Part shown: in pieces, positions 1-7,761 of the stretch
Position numbering within the stretch: the first letter of the stretch is position 1
Layout: every line of letters starts with the position of its first letter
NCBI GenBank assembly: GCA_003169835.1
Contig: PNAI01000032.1
Span: forward strand, 83,357 to 147,356
From: Hyphomicrobiales bacterium
GTDB lineage: Bacteria > Pseudomonadota > Alphaproteobacteria > Rhizobiales > Xanthobacteraceae
DNA: 64,000 nt
Direction of reading: 5' to 3'
Position numbers and translations under genes: made by a program
The notes under the pieces: model-generated
Told to the model about the DNA's origin: nothing
What the model saw: only the letters and a program-made list of their open reading frames with translations
Database searches by the model: none

Positions 1-528
1 GAGGTGCGCGAAGCGTCGCACGAACACGCCATCGCCGCGCGCGATGCCAAGCGGCGATTCAACTCGCACCCTGTTACCGAAGTGAATGTGCACGCTCCCG
101 CGCAGGCGCAAGAATTCGAAAAGACCGTTGTCGCGCTGGCCAAGCTCGGCCGTTTTCCTGTCGATATGGTCGAACGCGCGCTGCTCGATGAAGGCGAGGA
201 CATGGTGCTGCTGCTGGCCCGTGCCGCAGGCTGCTCCTGGGTCACGACCCGAGAGCTGCTGCTGATGTTTTCCGCCAAACGCAATATGCTGCCGGACGAT
301 CTTCTCAATGCGTTTGAACGATTCAATCGGCTCAGTCCGGATACGGCGCAGCGCGTGATCCGGTTTCACGAACGCCGGATTAAACGGCGCGGCGAAACGA
401 AAGCGCAAGAGACAAGTACCGCGAAACAGATCGCTATGACCGACGCGCATCCTGCGATCGCGACTGCCGGAAACGCCGCGTTGGCTGGACCGTACGCGGA
501 GCCGGCGTCGTTCCGCTCAATGGTCTAG
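1..528 (+). CDS. DUF2336 family protein, C-terminal part (5' end outside window)
   Basis: An open frame runs in from the left edge of the window and stops at 526-528. A GTG lies at position 4, but the frame is open before it, so the gene very probably starts upstream and only the last ~175 residues are visible. The segment around LLLARAAGCSWVTTRELL, followed by MLPDDLLNAFERFNRLSPDTAQR, resembles the helical C-terminal half of DUF2336 proteins, which are common and uncharacterised in Rhizobiales. The last ~45 residues are low complexity (Ala, Thr, Lys). The function is unknown. The family assignment is from memory of the motif pattern and is moderately secure. Confidence 0.7.
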   Translation, partial: EVREASHEHAIAARDAKRRFNSHPVTEVNVHAPAQAQEFEKTVVALAKLGRFPVDMVERALLDEGEDMVLLLARAAGCSWVTTRELLLMFSAKRNMLPDDLLNAFERFNRLSPDTAQRVIRFHERRIKRRGETKAQETSTAKQIAMTDAHPAIATAGNAALAGPYAEPASFRSMV

Positions 529-586
529 TCCACGACGCCTGCTGTCATCCGCGATCGGCCACGTGTGATTGGATGGCTTGAAAAAA

Positions 587-781
587 CTATCGCGCGGGCA
601 TCTCGCAAAACATCACTCCACCCTTGGCTTTGTCGGTCCGCGGCGTTTCCACCAGCGTAATGACGACGGCCTCAATCGGGACTTTGTAATTCTTCACCAT
701 CGCGGCGGTGATGTCTTTGCAGAGCGCGCGCTTTTCGTCCTGCGAGCGGTTGCCAACGGCGTAGACGACGATTTCCGGCAT
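587..781 (-). CDS. 4-oxalocrotonate tautomerase family protein
   Basis: A 64-residue protein of the tautomerase superfamily. These are small oligomeric enzymes that use an N-terminal proline as the catalytic base in keto-enol tautomerisation. The frame is open to an ATG at 808, but I choose the ATG at 781 because it gives Met-Pro-Glu-Ile-Val-Val, so that removal of Met exposes the catalytic Pro1. The length matches the 60-75 residues usual for the family. It ends FCEMPAR. The substrate cannot be told from sequence: such proteins act in aromatic meta-cleavage pathways, or have no known role when standing alone as here. Confidence 0.85.
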   Translation of the reverse strand: MPEIVVYAVGNRSQDEKRALCKDITAAMVKNYKVPIEAVVITLVETPRTDKAKGGVMFCEMPAR

Positions 782-944
782 GTCTGATCCTCCCATGTAG
801 CTTGTCACGCTTACTACTTAATTATAACGCGCGCGATGTGCGCGTGAAGCTATATTATTGTCGACATAATTTCATCGTGCGCGTTTCATACGCACGCGCG
901 GAGTCGACCCGCGCTGGCAGGAATATCGAGAAGGCCTCCAAATA

Positions 945-972
945 GAGAAACTCCGCCGAAGCGGAGTTTCTC
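945..972 (-). terminator. Hairpin at the end of the Q/N-rich gene
   Basis: A perfect 12-bp inverted repeat (945-956 and 961-972) with a CGAA/TTCG tetraloop. It overlaps the TGA stop codon (971-973) of the minus-strand Q/N/P-rich gene. A stable TTCG-looped stem directly at the stop is expected of an intrinsic terminator, but the T-run on the minus side is poor (CTATTTGG). It could equally be a 3'-end stabilising hairpin. Confidence 0.6.
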
Positions 973-1198
973 ATTTGTTTAGCGAAAAATCGCGTAAGCG
1001 GTTGAAGTTGCCCTGTTGACCCGGCTTCTGGTCGGCCTGCTGGTTCTGCTGGCCGGGCTTCTGACCGCCGCCCTGCTGCTGACCGGGTTTCTGCTTGTTC
1101 TGATCCCAGTCGTGACGACCGTCACCTTGCTGTTGATCCGGCTTCGGGTTGTTCTGCTGCTGGTGTTGCGGATCGCGGTTCGGATTTTGTTGGTTCAT
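971..1198 (-). CDS. Small Gln/Asn/Pro/Gly-rich low-complexity protein
   Basis: A 75-residue, strongly hydrophilic protein made almost wholly of Gln, Asn, Pro, Gly, Asp and Lys, with repeated KPGQQ units (about residues 37-62), ending in a short ordinary tail (FNRLRDFSLNK). No signal peptide, Cys or hydrophobic core is visible, so it is probably intrinsically disordered and cytoplasmic. The ATG at 1198 is preceded by GAAGGAG at 9-nt spacing, which decides the start over the longer open frame. A GGAAC-N17-GTT promoter of the EcfG type lies about 40 nt upstream (1238-1262) and a hairpin sits on the stop codon. Together these support a real stress-induced gene. The opposite strand gives a Leu/Val-rich ORF that is only the mirror of CAG/CAA codons. 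Function is unknown. Confidence 0.7.
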   Translation of the reverse strand: MNQQNPNRDPQHQQQNNPKPDQQQGDGRHDWDQNKQKPGQQQGGGQKPGQQNQQADQKPGQQGNFNRLRDFSLNK

Positions 1199-1237
1199 GA
1201 CGTCATGCTCCTTCGTGAGTTGACCCGCCATAAATAA

Positions 1238-1262
1238 AACGAAATAGAACGTTTTTAGTTCC
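1238..1262 (-). promoter_or_regulatory. EcfG-type (general stress sigma factor) promoter
   Basis: On the minus strand GGAAC (1258-1262) is followed after exactly 17 nt by GTT (1238-1240), matching the GGAAC-N16/17-GTT consensus of alphaproteobacterial EcfG promoters. It lies 39 nt before the ATG of the Q/N-rich protein, a normal distance. A second match of the same type faces the other way at 1330-1354. Confidence 0.65.
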
Positions 1263-1329
1263 GCATTCAATACGCACCATCACTCAATGCGGACAACATC
1301 TTGTCAAAAACGTGCCCGATCGTGGCAAT

Positions 1330-1354
1330 GGAACCGTTCTCACGCGTGTGCGTT
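1330..1354 (+). promoter_or_regulatory. EcfG-type promoter for the 29-residue membrane peptide
   Basis: GGAAC (1330-1334), a 17-nt spacer, then GTT (1352-1354). It matches the EcfG consensus and lies 27 nt before the ATG at 1382, leaving a short leader that contains a GAGGG ribosome-binding sequence. It is divergent to the similar element at 1238-1262. Confidence 0.65.
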
Positions 1355-1381
1355 TTTTACGAATCGTTGAGGGCAAGTTTA

Positions 1382-1471
1382 ATGGAATGGTATTTGCTCC
1401 TCTTGTTATTGTTGGGGATTCAAATCCCAATCCTCATCGTCATTTGGGTGATGGGCGATCTGCGCAGCTAG
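1382..1471 (+). CDS. 29-residue single-span membrane peptide
   Basis: ATG at 1382, stop TAG at 1469-1471. The peptide begins MEWY, continues as an unbroken hydrophobic run of Leu/Ile/Val (about residues 5-24, interrupted only by Gln14 and Pro16) and ends GDLRS. This is a typical very small single-pass inner-membrane protein. Support for its reality comes from the GAGGG ribosome-binding site (spacing ~8-9 nt) and the EcfG-type promoter placed 27 nt upstream. There is no homology I can name. A rival 60-residue frame from 1312 lacks any such signals and overlaps the promoter. Function is unknown; membrane peptides of this size often modulate larger membrane complexes. Confidence 0.55.
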   Translation: MEWYLLLLLLLGIQIPILIVIWVMGDLRS

Positions 1472-1496
1472 AGCGCGATTCAGACCCGCGCTAGGG

Positions 1497-2039
1497 TCAT
1501 ACCTGTTTATACGAGCGATCGTGATAGACGAGCGCCGCGCCCGCAGGCCCGGAATTCATTGCCTCGACGACGCCGAAATAAATGTCGTGTGAGGCCACCG
1601 ACTTCACCTCAATCACGCGACAGTCGAATGCGACCACAGCACTCAGCAGCGCCGGAGATCGAGTGGCCAGAGTGGACCAATTGCCGGTGTTGAACCGCTG
1701 CTCACGCGACACCTGGGTGCGGCCGGCGAACGTGTCAGCGATGATCTCGTCACCTGCGCGCAATGTGTTGACGCAGAAGACGCCGTTCTCGCGCAGGATC
1801 GGCATGCTGGTCGCAGCGCGATTGAGGCAGACCAGCAGCGTCGCGGGATTGTCCGACACCGACACCACCGCTGTCGCCGTGAAGCCGCTCTTGCCGGCGG
1901 GGCCGTCGGTGGTGACGATATGCACCGCGGCGCCGAGCCGGCTCATCGCCTCGCGGAAAGCTTGAGCGTCCACGCTCTTGACCGCGGCGGCGGCCTCGAA
2001 CGCTCCGGCCATGTCTTCGTGTTGGTCGATCCAGCTCAT
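1497..2039 (-). CDS. Flavin reductase family protein (HpaC/RutF-like)
   Basis: A 180-residue FMN-binding split-barrel flavin reductase. After a ~30-residue leader the domain starts at FREAMSRLGAAVHIVTTDG and continues with GFTATAVVSVSDNPATLLVCLNR, the family's flavin-binding region, and HDIYFGVVEAMNSG near the end. Such enzymes use NAD(P)H to supply reduced FMN/FAD to a partner monooxygenase. No monooxygenase gene is adjacent, so the partner must be elsewhere. The start at ATG 2039 gives full family length. An EcfG-like promoter match lies upstream at 2098-2121. It could serve pyrimidine (RutF) or aromatic (HpaC) oxidation; sequence alone does not decide. Confidence 0.85.
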   Translation of the reverse strand: MSWIDQHEDMAGAFEAAAAVKSVDAQAFREAMSRLGAAVHIVTTDGPAGKSGFTATAVVSVSDNPATLLVCLNRAATSMPILRENGVFCVNTLRAGDEIIADTFAGRTQVSREQRFNTGNWSTLATRSPALLSAVVAFDCRVIEVKSVASHDIYFGVVEAMNSGPAGAALVYHDRSYKQV

Positions 2040-2097
2040 CGACTCAAGTCTATAACACGCTCTCAGCGGGAGCGAGAATGCTCATATTGCACCTATA

Positions 2098-2121
2098 AAC
2101 TCGCACAACCGCTGGCGTTCC
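2098..2121 (-). promoter_or_regulatory. Possible EcfG-type promoter upstream of flavin reductase
   Basis: On the minus strand GGAAC (2117-2121), 16-nt spacer, GTT (2098-2100), 58 nt before the flavin reductase ATG. The 16-nt spacer is within the accepted range. Single matches of this short motif occur by chance, so this is weaker than the divergent pair at 1.2-1.35 kb. Confidence 0.4.
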
Positions 2122-2326
2122 CGCTGGCATATAACCGCGGCAATTCAAACCTTTCTGCGACTCAAATGGCGATATAACAATAGCGGCGGAAAGGCTTAGC
2201 CAAGTGCTGCGCCCGTTGCCCGCAGGGTGCTGCCCCTGCTAAAAATCAATGAGGGTTTCGAGCAATCGTTAAAGCTTATAAATCGCCGGCACCGCGGGCG
2301 CGTATCAAAAGGGGTAGATCGGGCGC

Positions 2327-3241
2327 ATGGAATACTTTGTCCAGCAGCTCATCAATGGGATCACTCTTGGCTCGATCTACGGCCTGATCGCGATCGGCTA
2401 TACGATGGTCTATGGCATCATCGGTATGATCAATTTCGCGCACGGCGATATTTTTATGGTCGGCGCGTTCATTGCGCTGATTTCGTTTCTCACGCTGGTC
2501 GCCATTGGGCTTACCGCGATCCCGGTCGCGCTGTTCATTGTGCTGCTGATCGCGATGGGCCTGACCGCGCTGTACGGCTGGACGGTGGAGCGGCTCGCCT
2601 ACCGGCCGTTGCGCCATTCCTTTCGCCTGGCACCGCTGATTTCCGCAATCGGAATGTCGATCATTCTGCAGAATTATGTCCAGGTCGCGCAAAGTGCGCG
2701 AGTCAAGCCGTTGCCGCCGCTGATCGAGGGCACGCATGTGATCATCGAGAGCGACGTATTTTCGGTTGAGCTGTCAAACATCCAGATCATCGTTGTGCTG
2801 ACCACACTGGCGCTGATGATCGTATTCTCCTGGATCGTCGGGAAGACGCGGCTCGGCCGCGACATGCGCGCCTGCGAGCAGGATCTCAAAATGGCATCGT
2901 TGCTCGGCGTCAACATCGACCGCACGATTTCGCTCACCTTCGTGATCGGCGCCGCGCTCGCCTCGGTCGCGGGTATCATGTATCTGCTTTATTATGGCGT
3001 GATCGATTTCTTCATCGGCTTCGTCGCCGGAGTGAAGGCCTTCACCGCAGCCGTACTCGGCGGCATCGGCTCGCTGCCCGGCGCCATGCTCGGCGGTCTG
3101 CTCATCGGTTTGATCGAGACATTCTGGTCGGCCTATTTCTCGATTGAGTACAAGGATGTCGCCGCATTCTCGATCCTGATCGTCGTCCTTATCTTTCTGC
3201 CGACCGGCATTCTCGGACGGCCAGAGGTCGAGAAGGTGTGA
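2327..3241 (+). CDS. livH: Branched-chain amino acid ABC transporter permease LivH
   Basis: A 304-residue inner-membrane permease, one half of the channel of a high-affinity Leu/Ile/Val-type ABC importer. The N-terminus QQLINGITLGSIYGLIAIGYTMVYGIIGMINFAHG is the LivH family hallmark, split here only by position in the first two membrane helices. About eight hydrophobic spans follow, and GKTRLGRDMRACEQD near residue 180 is the cytoplasmic coupling loop to the ATPase. The ATG at 2327 has AGGGG about 12 nt upstream. It is the first gene of the operon; its stop overlaps the start of livM. The substrate may be branched-chain amino acids, or amides/urea in some relatives. Confidence 0.95.
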   Translation: MEYFVQQLINGITLGSIYGLIAIGYTMVYGIIGMINFAHGDIFMVGAFIALISFLTLVAIGLTAIPVALFIVLLIAMGLTALYGWTVERLAYRPLRHSFRLAPLISAIGMSIILQNYVQVAQSARVKPLPPLIEGTHVIIESDVFSVELSNIQIIVVLTTLALMIVFSWIVGKTRLGRDMRACEQDLKMASLLGVNIDRTISLTFVIGAALASVAGIMYLLYYGVIDFFIGFVAGVKAFTAAVLGGIGSLPGAMLGGLLIGLIETFWSAYFSIEYKDVAAFSILIVVLIFLPTGILGRPEVEKV

Positions 3242-4572
3242 GCCCGAGCCCGTCAGTGCAAGACAACTCCGCGAACACTCTTGGCATCTCTGTCCTCGCC
3301 GCCGCGCTGAAGGAGGCTGCGCTCGCAGCGCTGGTGGCGCTGGGCCTGTTCTTTTTCCTCATCGGTATCAAGACCGATCAGGGGCCGACCGGCGCGCTGG
3401 TGATCATGCCGCGTTTCGAGGCGCTTGCGATGATCGTGGGCGCGGTGTTCACCGGCAGCTTCCTGCGCGCGCTCATCGCCGGCAACAAATCAATCATGTC
3501 ACGCGTGGAGTTGCCGGCGTGGATCGTGCCGAAATTGCAATGGGCCGGACGATTTATGGGTGCGGCGTTTCTGGTGTTTGCCTTGGCGTTGCCGTTCCTG
3601 TTTTTCAACAATCGCTATGTGCTCGATCTCGGCATCCTGGTGCTGACGTATGTGATGCTGGGGTGGGGGCTTAACATTGTGGTTGGACTCGCCGGCTTGC
3701 TGGACCTCGGCTATGTCGCCTTCTATGCGGTCGGCGCCTATTCCTATGCCTTACTCGCGCAGAATTTCGGCCTTTCGTTCTGGATCGGACTGCCGCTCGC
3801 CGGCATCCTTGCCGCGTTTTGGGGCGTGCTGCTCGGATTTCCGGTGCTGCGGCTGCGGGGCGACTATCTGGCGATTGTGACGCTTGGATTTGGCGAGATC
3901 ATCCGGCTTGTTTTGCTCAATTGGCGCGACCTCACCGGCGGGCCAAACGGAATCTCGGGCATTCCGCGGCCGTCGTTCTTCGGCCTGCCATTCGACGAGA
4001 GCGCGAACGGTTTTGCGGCGACCTTCGGGCTCGAGTTCACACCCACGCACCGGCTGGTGTTTCTGTTCTATCTCATCCTGGCGCTGGCGCTCGTCACCAA
4101 CTGGGTCACGTTACGGCTGCGCCGGCTGCCGATCGGCCGCGCCTGGGAGGCCCTGCGCGAGGATGAAATCGCCTGCCGCGCACTCGGCATCAACACCACG
4201 AACACCAAGCTCACGGCCTTTGCCATCGGTGCGATGTTCGGCGGATTTTCCGGCGCGTTCTTCGCAACGCGGCAAAGTTTCATCAGCCCGGAGTCGTTCA
4301 ACTTCGGCGAATCCGCGCTGGTGCTGGCGATCGTTGTGCTGGGCGGCATGGGATCTCAACTTGGCGTCGCGATCGCAGCGCTCGCGATGATCGGCGGATT
4401 CGAATTGTTTCGCGGGTTCGAGCAGTACCGCATGCTGTTGTTCGGGGCCACAATGGTCATCATCATGATCTGGCGGCCGCGCGGTCTGATCGCCACGCGT
4501 ACGCCCTCGCTGTTACTTGCGGCGGGCAAGGCGAAATCGGCGTCATCGAACAGGGACGGCGATGGGCGATAA
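3238..4572 (+). CDS. livM: Branched-chain amino acid ABC transporter permease LivM
   Basis: A 444-residue second permease of the Liv importer. It starts at a GTG that overlaps the livH stop in the arrangement GTGTGA, implying translational coupling. It has an N-terminal extension of ~120 residues with extra hydrophobic spans, usual for LivM in Bradyrhizobium relatives, before the core beginning at NNRYVLDLGILVLTYVMLGWGLN. The core holds GLAGLLDLGYVAFYAVGAY and LRLRGDYLAIVTLGFGEI, both typical LivM segments, and the coupling loop IGRAWEALREDEIACRALG near residue 300. Its end overlaps livG by 11 nt. Confidence 0.95.
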   Translation: MSPSPSVQDNSANTLGISVLAAALKEAALAALVALGLFFFLIGIKTDQGPTGALVIMPRFEALAMIVGAVFTGSFLRALIAGNKSIMSRVELPAWIVPKLQWAGRFMGAAFLVFALALPFLFFNNRYVLDLGILVLTYVMLGWGLNIVVGLAGLLDLGYVAFYAVGAYSYALLAQNFGLSFWIGLPLAGILAAFWGVLLGFPVLRLRGDYLAIVTLGFGEIIRLVLLNWRDLTGGPNGISGIPRPSFFGLPFDESANGFAATFGLEFTPTHRLVFLFYLILALALVTNWVTLRLRRLPIGRAWEALREDEIACRALGINTTNTKLTAFAIGAMFGGFSGAFFATRQSFISPESFNFGESALVLAIVVLGGMGSQLGVAIAALAMIGGFELFRGFEQYRMLLFGATMVIIMIWRPRGLIATRTPSLLLAAGKAKSASSNRDGDGR

Positions 4573-5404
4573 CGCTGAATCCATTCTTGCAGTTGAGCAT
4601 CTGACGATGCACTTCGGCGGCTTGGTCGCAGTCGATAATTTCAGCTTTGCCGCACGGCGCGGCGAGGTCACCGCCCTCATCGGACCCAACGGCGCGGGCA
4701 AGACCACAGTGTTCAACTGCGTCACGGGTTTTTACAAGCCGACGGTGGGCATGATCCGGCTGCTGCATCCCGATGGCCGTGAATTTCTACTTGAACGGCT
4801 GTTGGATTTTCGCATCACCAAGCTCGCGCGCGTCGCGCGCACGTTTCAGAATATCCGCCTGTTCCCGGGCATGACGGTGCTCGAAAACCTGGTGGTGGCG
4901 CAGCACAATCCGCTGATGGTGGCCTCCGGCTTTTCGATCGCCGGCCTGTTTGGCCTGAAATCCTATGCGCAGGCCGAAAAAGCGGCGATCGACAAGGCGC
5001 GCTATTGGCTCGATCGCACCGGGTTGCTTGCGCGCGCCGACGACAATGCGGGACAGCTGGCCTACGGCGAGCAGCGCCGGCTCGAGATCGTGCGTGCCAT
5101 GTGCACCGACCCCGTGCTGCTCTGTCTCGATGAACCTGCGGCCGGATTGAACGCGAATGAAAGCGCCGACCTCAACAAGCTGCTGCTGTTCATTCGCGCC
5201 GAGCATGGCACCTCGATCGTGCTGATCGAGCATGACATGTCGGTGGTGATGGAAATATCCGATCATATCGTGGTGCTCGACTACGGGCTAAAGATTGCCG
5301 ACGGCACGCCGTCGGATATCCGCAATGATCCAAAGGTGATTGCCGCCTACCTTGGACATGAAGACGACGCGACGGAGCTCAGTGGGGCGGGGGCCAGGCC
5401 ATGA
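4562..5404 (+). CDS. livG: Branched-chain amino acid ABC transporter ATP-binding protein LivG
   Basis: A 280-residue cytoplasmic ATPase subunit of the Liv importer. Walker A is GPNGAGKTT (about residues 39-47), the signature region is YGEQRRLEI, Walker B is LLCLDEPAAGLN, and the switch His lies in VLIEHDMSVVM. The C-terminal IADGTPSDIRNDPKVIAAYLG is the LivG family ending. I place the start at ATG 4562 (MGDNAESI) rather than the longer open frame, because it overlaps livM by only 11 nt and gives normal length. The stop overlaps the livF start by 4 nt (ATGA). Confidence 0.95.
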   Translation: MGDNAESILAVEHLTMHFGGLVAVDNFSFAARRGEVTALIGPNGAGKTTVFNCVTGFYKPTVGMIRLLHPDGREFLLERLLDFRITKLARVARTFQNIRLFPGMTVLENLVVAQHNPLMVASGFSIAGLFGLKSYAQAEKAAIDKARYWLDRTGLLARADDNAGQLAYGEQRRLEIVRAMCTDPVLLCLDEPAAGLNANESADLNKLLLFIRAEHGTSIVLIEHDMSVVMEISDHIVVLDYGLKIADGTPSDIRNDPKVIAAYLGHEDDATELSGAGARP

Positions 5405-6126
5405 CCGAACCCCTGCTCGCGATCCGTGGCGTCAAATCGTTCTACGGCAACATCATGGCGCTCAAGGGTATCGATCTGCACGTGAATGAAGGTGAGATTG
5501 TCACGCTGATCGGCGCGAACGGCGCCGGAAAATCCACCTTGATGATGACGATTTTTGGAACGCCGCAAGCGCGCGAAGGCGCGGTCATTTTCGACGGCCG
5601 CAATATTACGCGTCTGCCGCCACACGAAATCGCAAAACTGCGAATTGCGCAATCTCCAGAAGGCCGCCGCATTTTCAGCCGCATGACGGTGCTGGAAAAC
5701 CTGCAGATGGGCGCCGCAATTGCGGACCCGAAATATTTCGCCGACGATCTTGCACGCATCTGTGAACTGTTTCCGCGGCTGGAAAAGCGGATGAACCAGC
5801 GCGGCGGGACGCTTTCTGGCGGTGAACAGCAGATGCTCGCGATCGGGCGGGCTTTGATGAGCAGGCCGCGCCTGATCCTGCTCGATGAGCCCTCGCTCGG
5901 TCTTGCTCCATTGCTGGCCAAACAGATTTTCGCTGCGATCCGCGTACTCAACGAGCGCGATCGGCTCACGGTTTTTCTGGTCGAGCAAAATGCCTTCCGC
6001 GCGCTCAAGCTCGCGCACCGAGGTTATGTGATCGTCAACGGGTTGATCACGCTTGCGGGGAGCGGAGCCGAGCTGCTCCAACGGCCGGAAATACGCGCGG
6101 CCTATCTCGAAGCCGGACGGCATTAA
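5401..6126 (+). CDS. livF: Branched-chain amino acid ABC transporter ATP-binding protein LivF
   Basis: A 241-residue second ATPase subunit of the Liv importer. Walker A GANGAGKST, signature LSGGEQQML, Walker B LILLDEPSLGL and a switch His replaced by Gln in FLVEQNAF, which is normal for LivF. The start ATG overlaps the livG stop by four bases. The C-terminus NGLITLAGSGAELLQRPEIRAAYLEA is the usual LivF ending. Confidence 0.95.
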   Translation: MTEPLLAIRGVKSFYGNIMALKGIDLHVNEGEIVTLIGANGAGKSTLMMTIFGTPQAREGAVIFDGRNITRLPPHEIAKLRIAQSPEGRRIFSRMTVLENLQMGAAIADPKYFADDLARICELFPRLEKRMNQRGGTLSGGEQQMLAIGRALMSRPRLILLDEPSLGLAPLLAKQIFAAIRVLNERDRLTVFLVEQNAFRALKLAHRGYVIVNGLITLAGSGAELLQRPEIRAAYLEAGRH

Positions 6127-6136
6127 AGGAAGCGCG

Positions 6137-6523
6137 ATGGGCGGATTTTACACCGATGAATCTCTTTTGCAGATCGCGCTCGTGACCGGCGTGATCGGCG
6201 GCGGCGCAGCGGCGCTCTCCGGCCGCGCAATCGCCAGCACGTGGCGGCCATATGGGCACGTCGTCGGCTACATGATGATTTTGGGCGCCGCCGTGCGTTT
6301 CGTGCATTTTTCGCTGTTCGAGGGAACGTTTTTGTCGTTCCCATCGTACACCGCCGACACGCTCTATCTGGTGCTGGTTGGCTGTGCGGCTTGGAGAATA
6401 ACTAAGACTAGTCAAATGGTTAGACAGTATGATTGGCTTTATGAGCGCGAGGCTCTCCTGACCTGGCGCGATCGTCCGCCAAAGGAGGCAGATGCCGGCG
6501 GAACGAAGGCAACACCGGTATAA
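6137..6523 (+). CDS. DUF6867-type small membrane protein of the Liv operon
   Basis: A 128-residue protein with three predicted membrane spans: around residues 10-28, VVGYMMILGAAVRFVHFSLF, and the segment after ADTLYLVLVGCAAW. It ends with a hydrophilic tail containing TSQMVRQYDWLYER. Genes of this type sit between livF and the binding protein in many Bradyrhizobium-like genomes, and I recognise it as the DUF6867 pattern. The ATG at 6137 follows AAAGGAAGC, 10 nt after livF. Its exact job is unknown; position and topology suggest an accessory membrane part of the importer. Confidence 0.75.
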   Translation: MGGFYTDESLLQIALVTGVIGGGAAALSGRAIASTWRPYGHVVGYMMILGAAVRFVHFSLFEGTFLSFPSYTADTLYLVLVGCAAWRITKTSQMVRQYDWLYEREALLTWRDRPPKEADAGGTKATPV

Positions 6524-6618
6524 GTTTCGCGAGAAATCGGTGAAAATGTCGCCTGGACGATTTGCGCGCCGGTTGCGACTATAGGGGTCGTAACGGGTGC
6601 GCTATCAAGGAGAACAGC

Positions 6619-7740
6619 ATGAACAGGCTGTGGCAGTTTGGACTCGCGCTGGCGACGAGCGTGGTGCTCTTCGGCGCGGCGTCCGCACAGGATATCGTGG
6701 TCGGAGTCGCCGGGCCGATGACCGGCAACGAGGGAAGTTTCGGACGGCAATTGCGAAACGGCGCTGAACAGGCCATCGCCGATCTCAATGCGGCAGGCGG
6801 TTTGCTGGGCAAGAAACTCAAGCTTGAGATCGGCGACGATGCCTGCGATCCCAAGCAAGCGAAGTCGATTGGCGAAAAGTTCGCCAGCATGAAGCTACCG
6901 TTCGTGGCCGGCCATTATTGTTCGTCGTCGTCGATCCCGGCATCCGAAGCCTATGCCGAGGGCAACGTACTGCAGATCACGCCAGCCTCAACCAACCCGA
7001 CTTTCACCGAGCGCGGCATGTGGAACGTGTTCCGGGTGTGCGGCCGCGACGACCAGCAGGGTACGTTCATCGCCGGCTATCTGCTCAAGCACTACAAGAC
7101 CAAGAACATCGCAATCGTCAATGACAAGAGCACTTACGGCGCGGGCCTCGCGACCGAAGTGAAAAAAGCGCTCAACGCGGGCGGCGTCAAAGAGAAGCTT
7201 AACGACTCCTACAATAAGGGCGACAACGATTTTGCAGCGCTTGCTTCCAAGCTCAAGCGCGACAAGATCGACATCATCTTTGTCGGTGGCTACCATAAAG
7301 AAGCCGGCCAGATTTTGCGCCAAATGCGAAGTCAGGGATTAAAGACCGTGCTGATCGCCGGCGACTCGCTCGCCGATAAGGAATACGCGTCGATCACCGG
7401 CCCGGCCGGCGAAGGCACGCTGTTCACCTTCGGCCCCGATCCGCGCAAGAAACCGACGGCTGCTGCGATCGTGCAGAAGTTCAAGGAAAAGGGCGTCGAT
7501 CCGGAAGGCTATACGCTCTACACCTACGCAGCGTTCCAGATCTGGTCGCAGGCGGTAACGAAGGCCGGAACGACCGAACCGAAGAAAGTGGCCGAGATCA
7601 TCCGAGCGGGGAAATGGAACACAGTGCTGGGCACCATCTCCTACGACAAGAAGGGCGACATCACCGTGATCGATTGGTCGATCTTCAAGTGGGACAACAA
7701 AGGTGGCTACAACGAATTGACCGCCGACTCGCGTACGTAG
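6619..7740 (+). CDS. Branched-chain amino acid ABC transporter substrate-binding protein
   Basis: A 373-residue periplasmic type-1 binding protein of the Leu/Ile/Val family, the ligand receptor for the LivHMGF importer encoded just upstream. A signal peptide (about residues 1-23, ending SAQD) precedes VVGVAGPMTGNEGSFGRQLRNGAEQA, the family opening. CSSSSIPASEAYAE and ITPASTNPTFTERG correspond to the ligand-contacting loops. The ATG at 6619 follows AAGGAGA. A strong terminator ends the operon at 7762-7791. The specificity (Leu/Ile/Val, amides or other amino acids) cannot be read from sequence. Confidence 0.93.
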   Translation: MNRLWQFGLALATSVVLFGAASAQDIVVGVAGPMTGNEGSFGRQLRNGAEQAIADLNAAGGLLGKKLKLEIGDDACDPKQAKSIGEKFASMKLPFVAGHYCSSSSIPASEAYAEGNVLQITPASTNPTFTERGMWNVFRVCGRDDQQGTFIAGYLLKHYKTKNIAIVNDKSTYGAGLATEVKKALNAGGVKEKLNDSYNKGDNDFAALASKLKRDKIDIIFVGGYHKEAGQILRQMRSQGLKTVLIAGDSLADKEYASITGPAGEGTLFTFGPDPRKKPTAAAIVQKFKEKGVDPEGYTLYTYAAFQIWSQAVTKAGTTEPKKVAEIIRAGKWNTVLGTISYDKKGDITVIDWSIFKWDNKGGYNELTADSRT

Positions 7741-7761
7741 TCTCAAATTTTCACGATCAAG

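Noticed and set aside
1016..1237. Plus-strand 73-residue Leu/Val-rich frame
   Set aside because: It is the mirror of Gln/Asn/Pro codons of the minus-strand gene; the ribosome-binding site and promoter support the minus strand.
1312..1494. 60-residue plus-strand frame
   Set aside because: It starts inside the promoter region, has no ribosome-binding site and overlaps the better-supported 29-residue membrane peptide.
5347..6123. 258-residue minus-strand frame opposite livF
   Set aside because: livF on the plus strand has all ABC motifs; the antisense frame has shadow composition rich in Arg and His.
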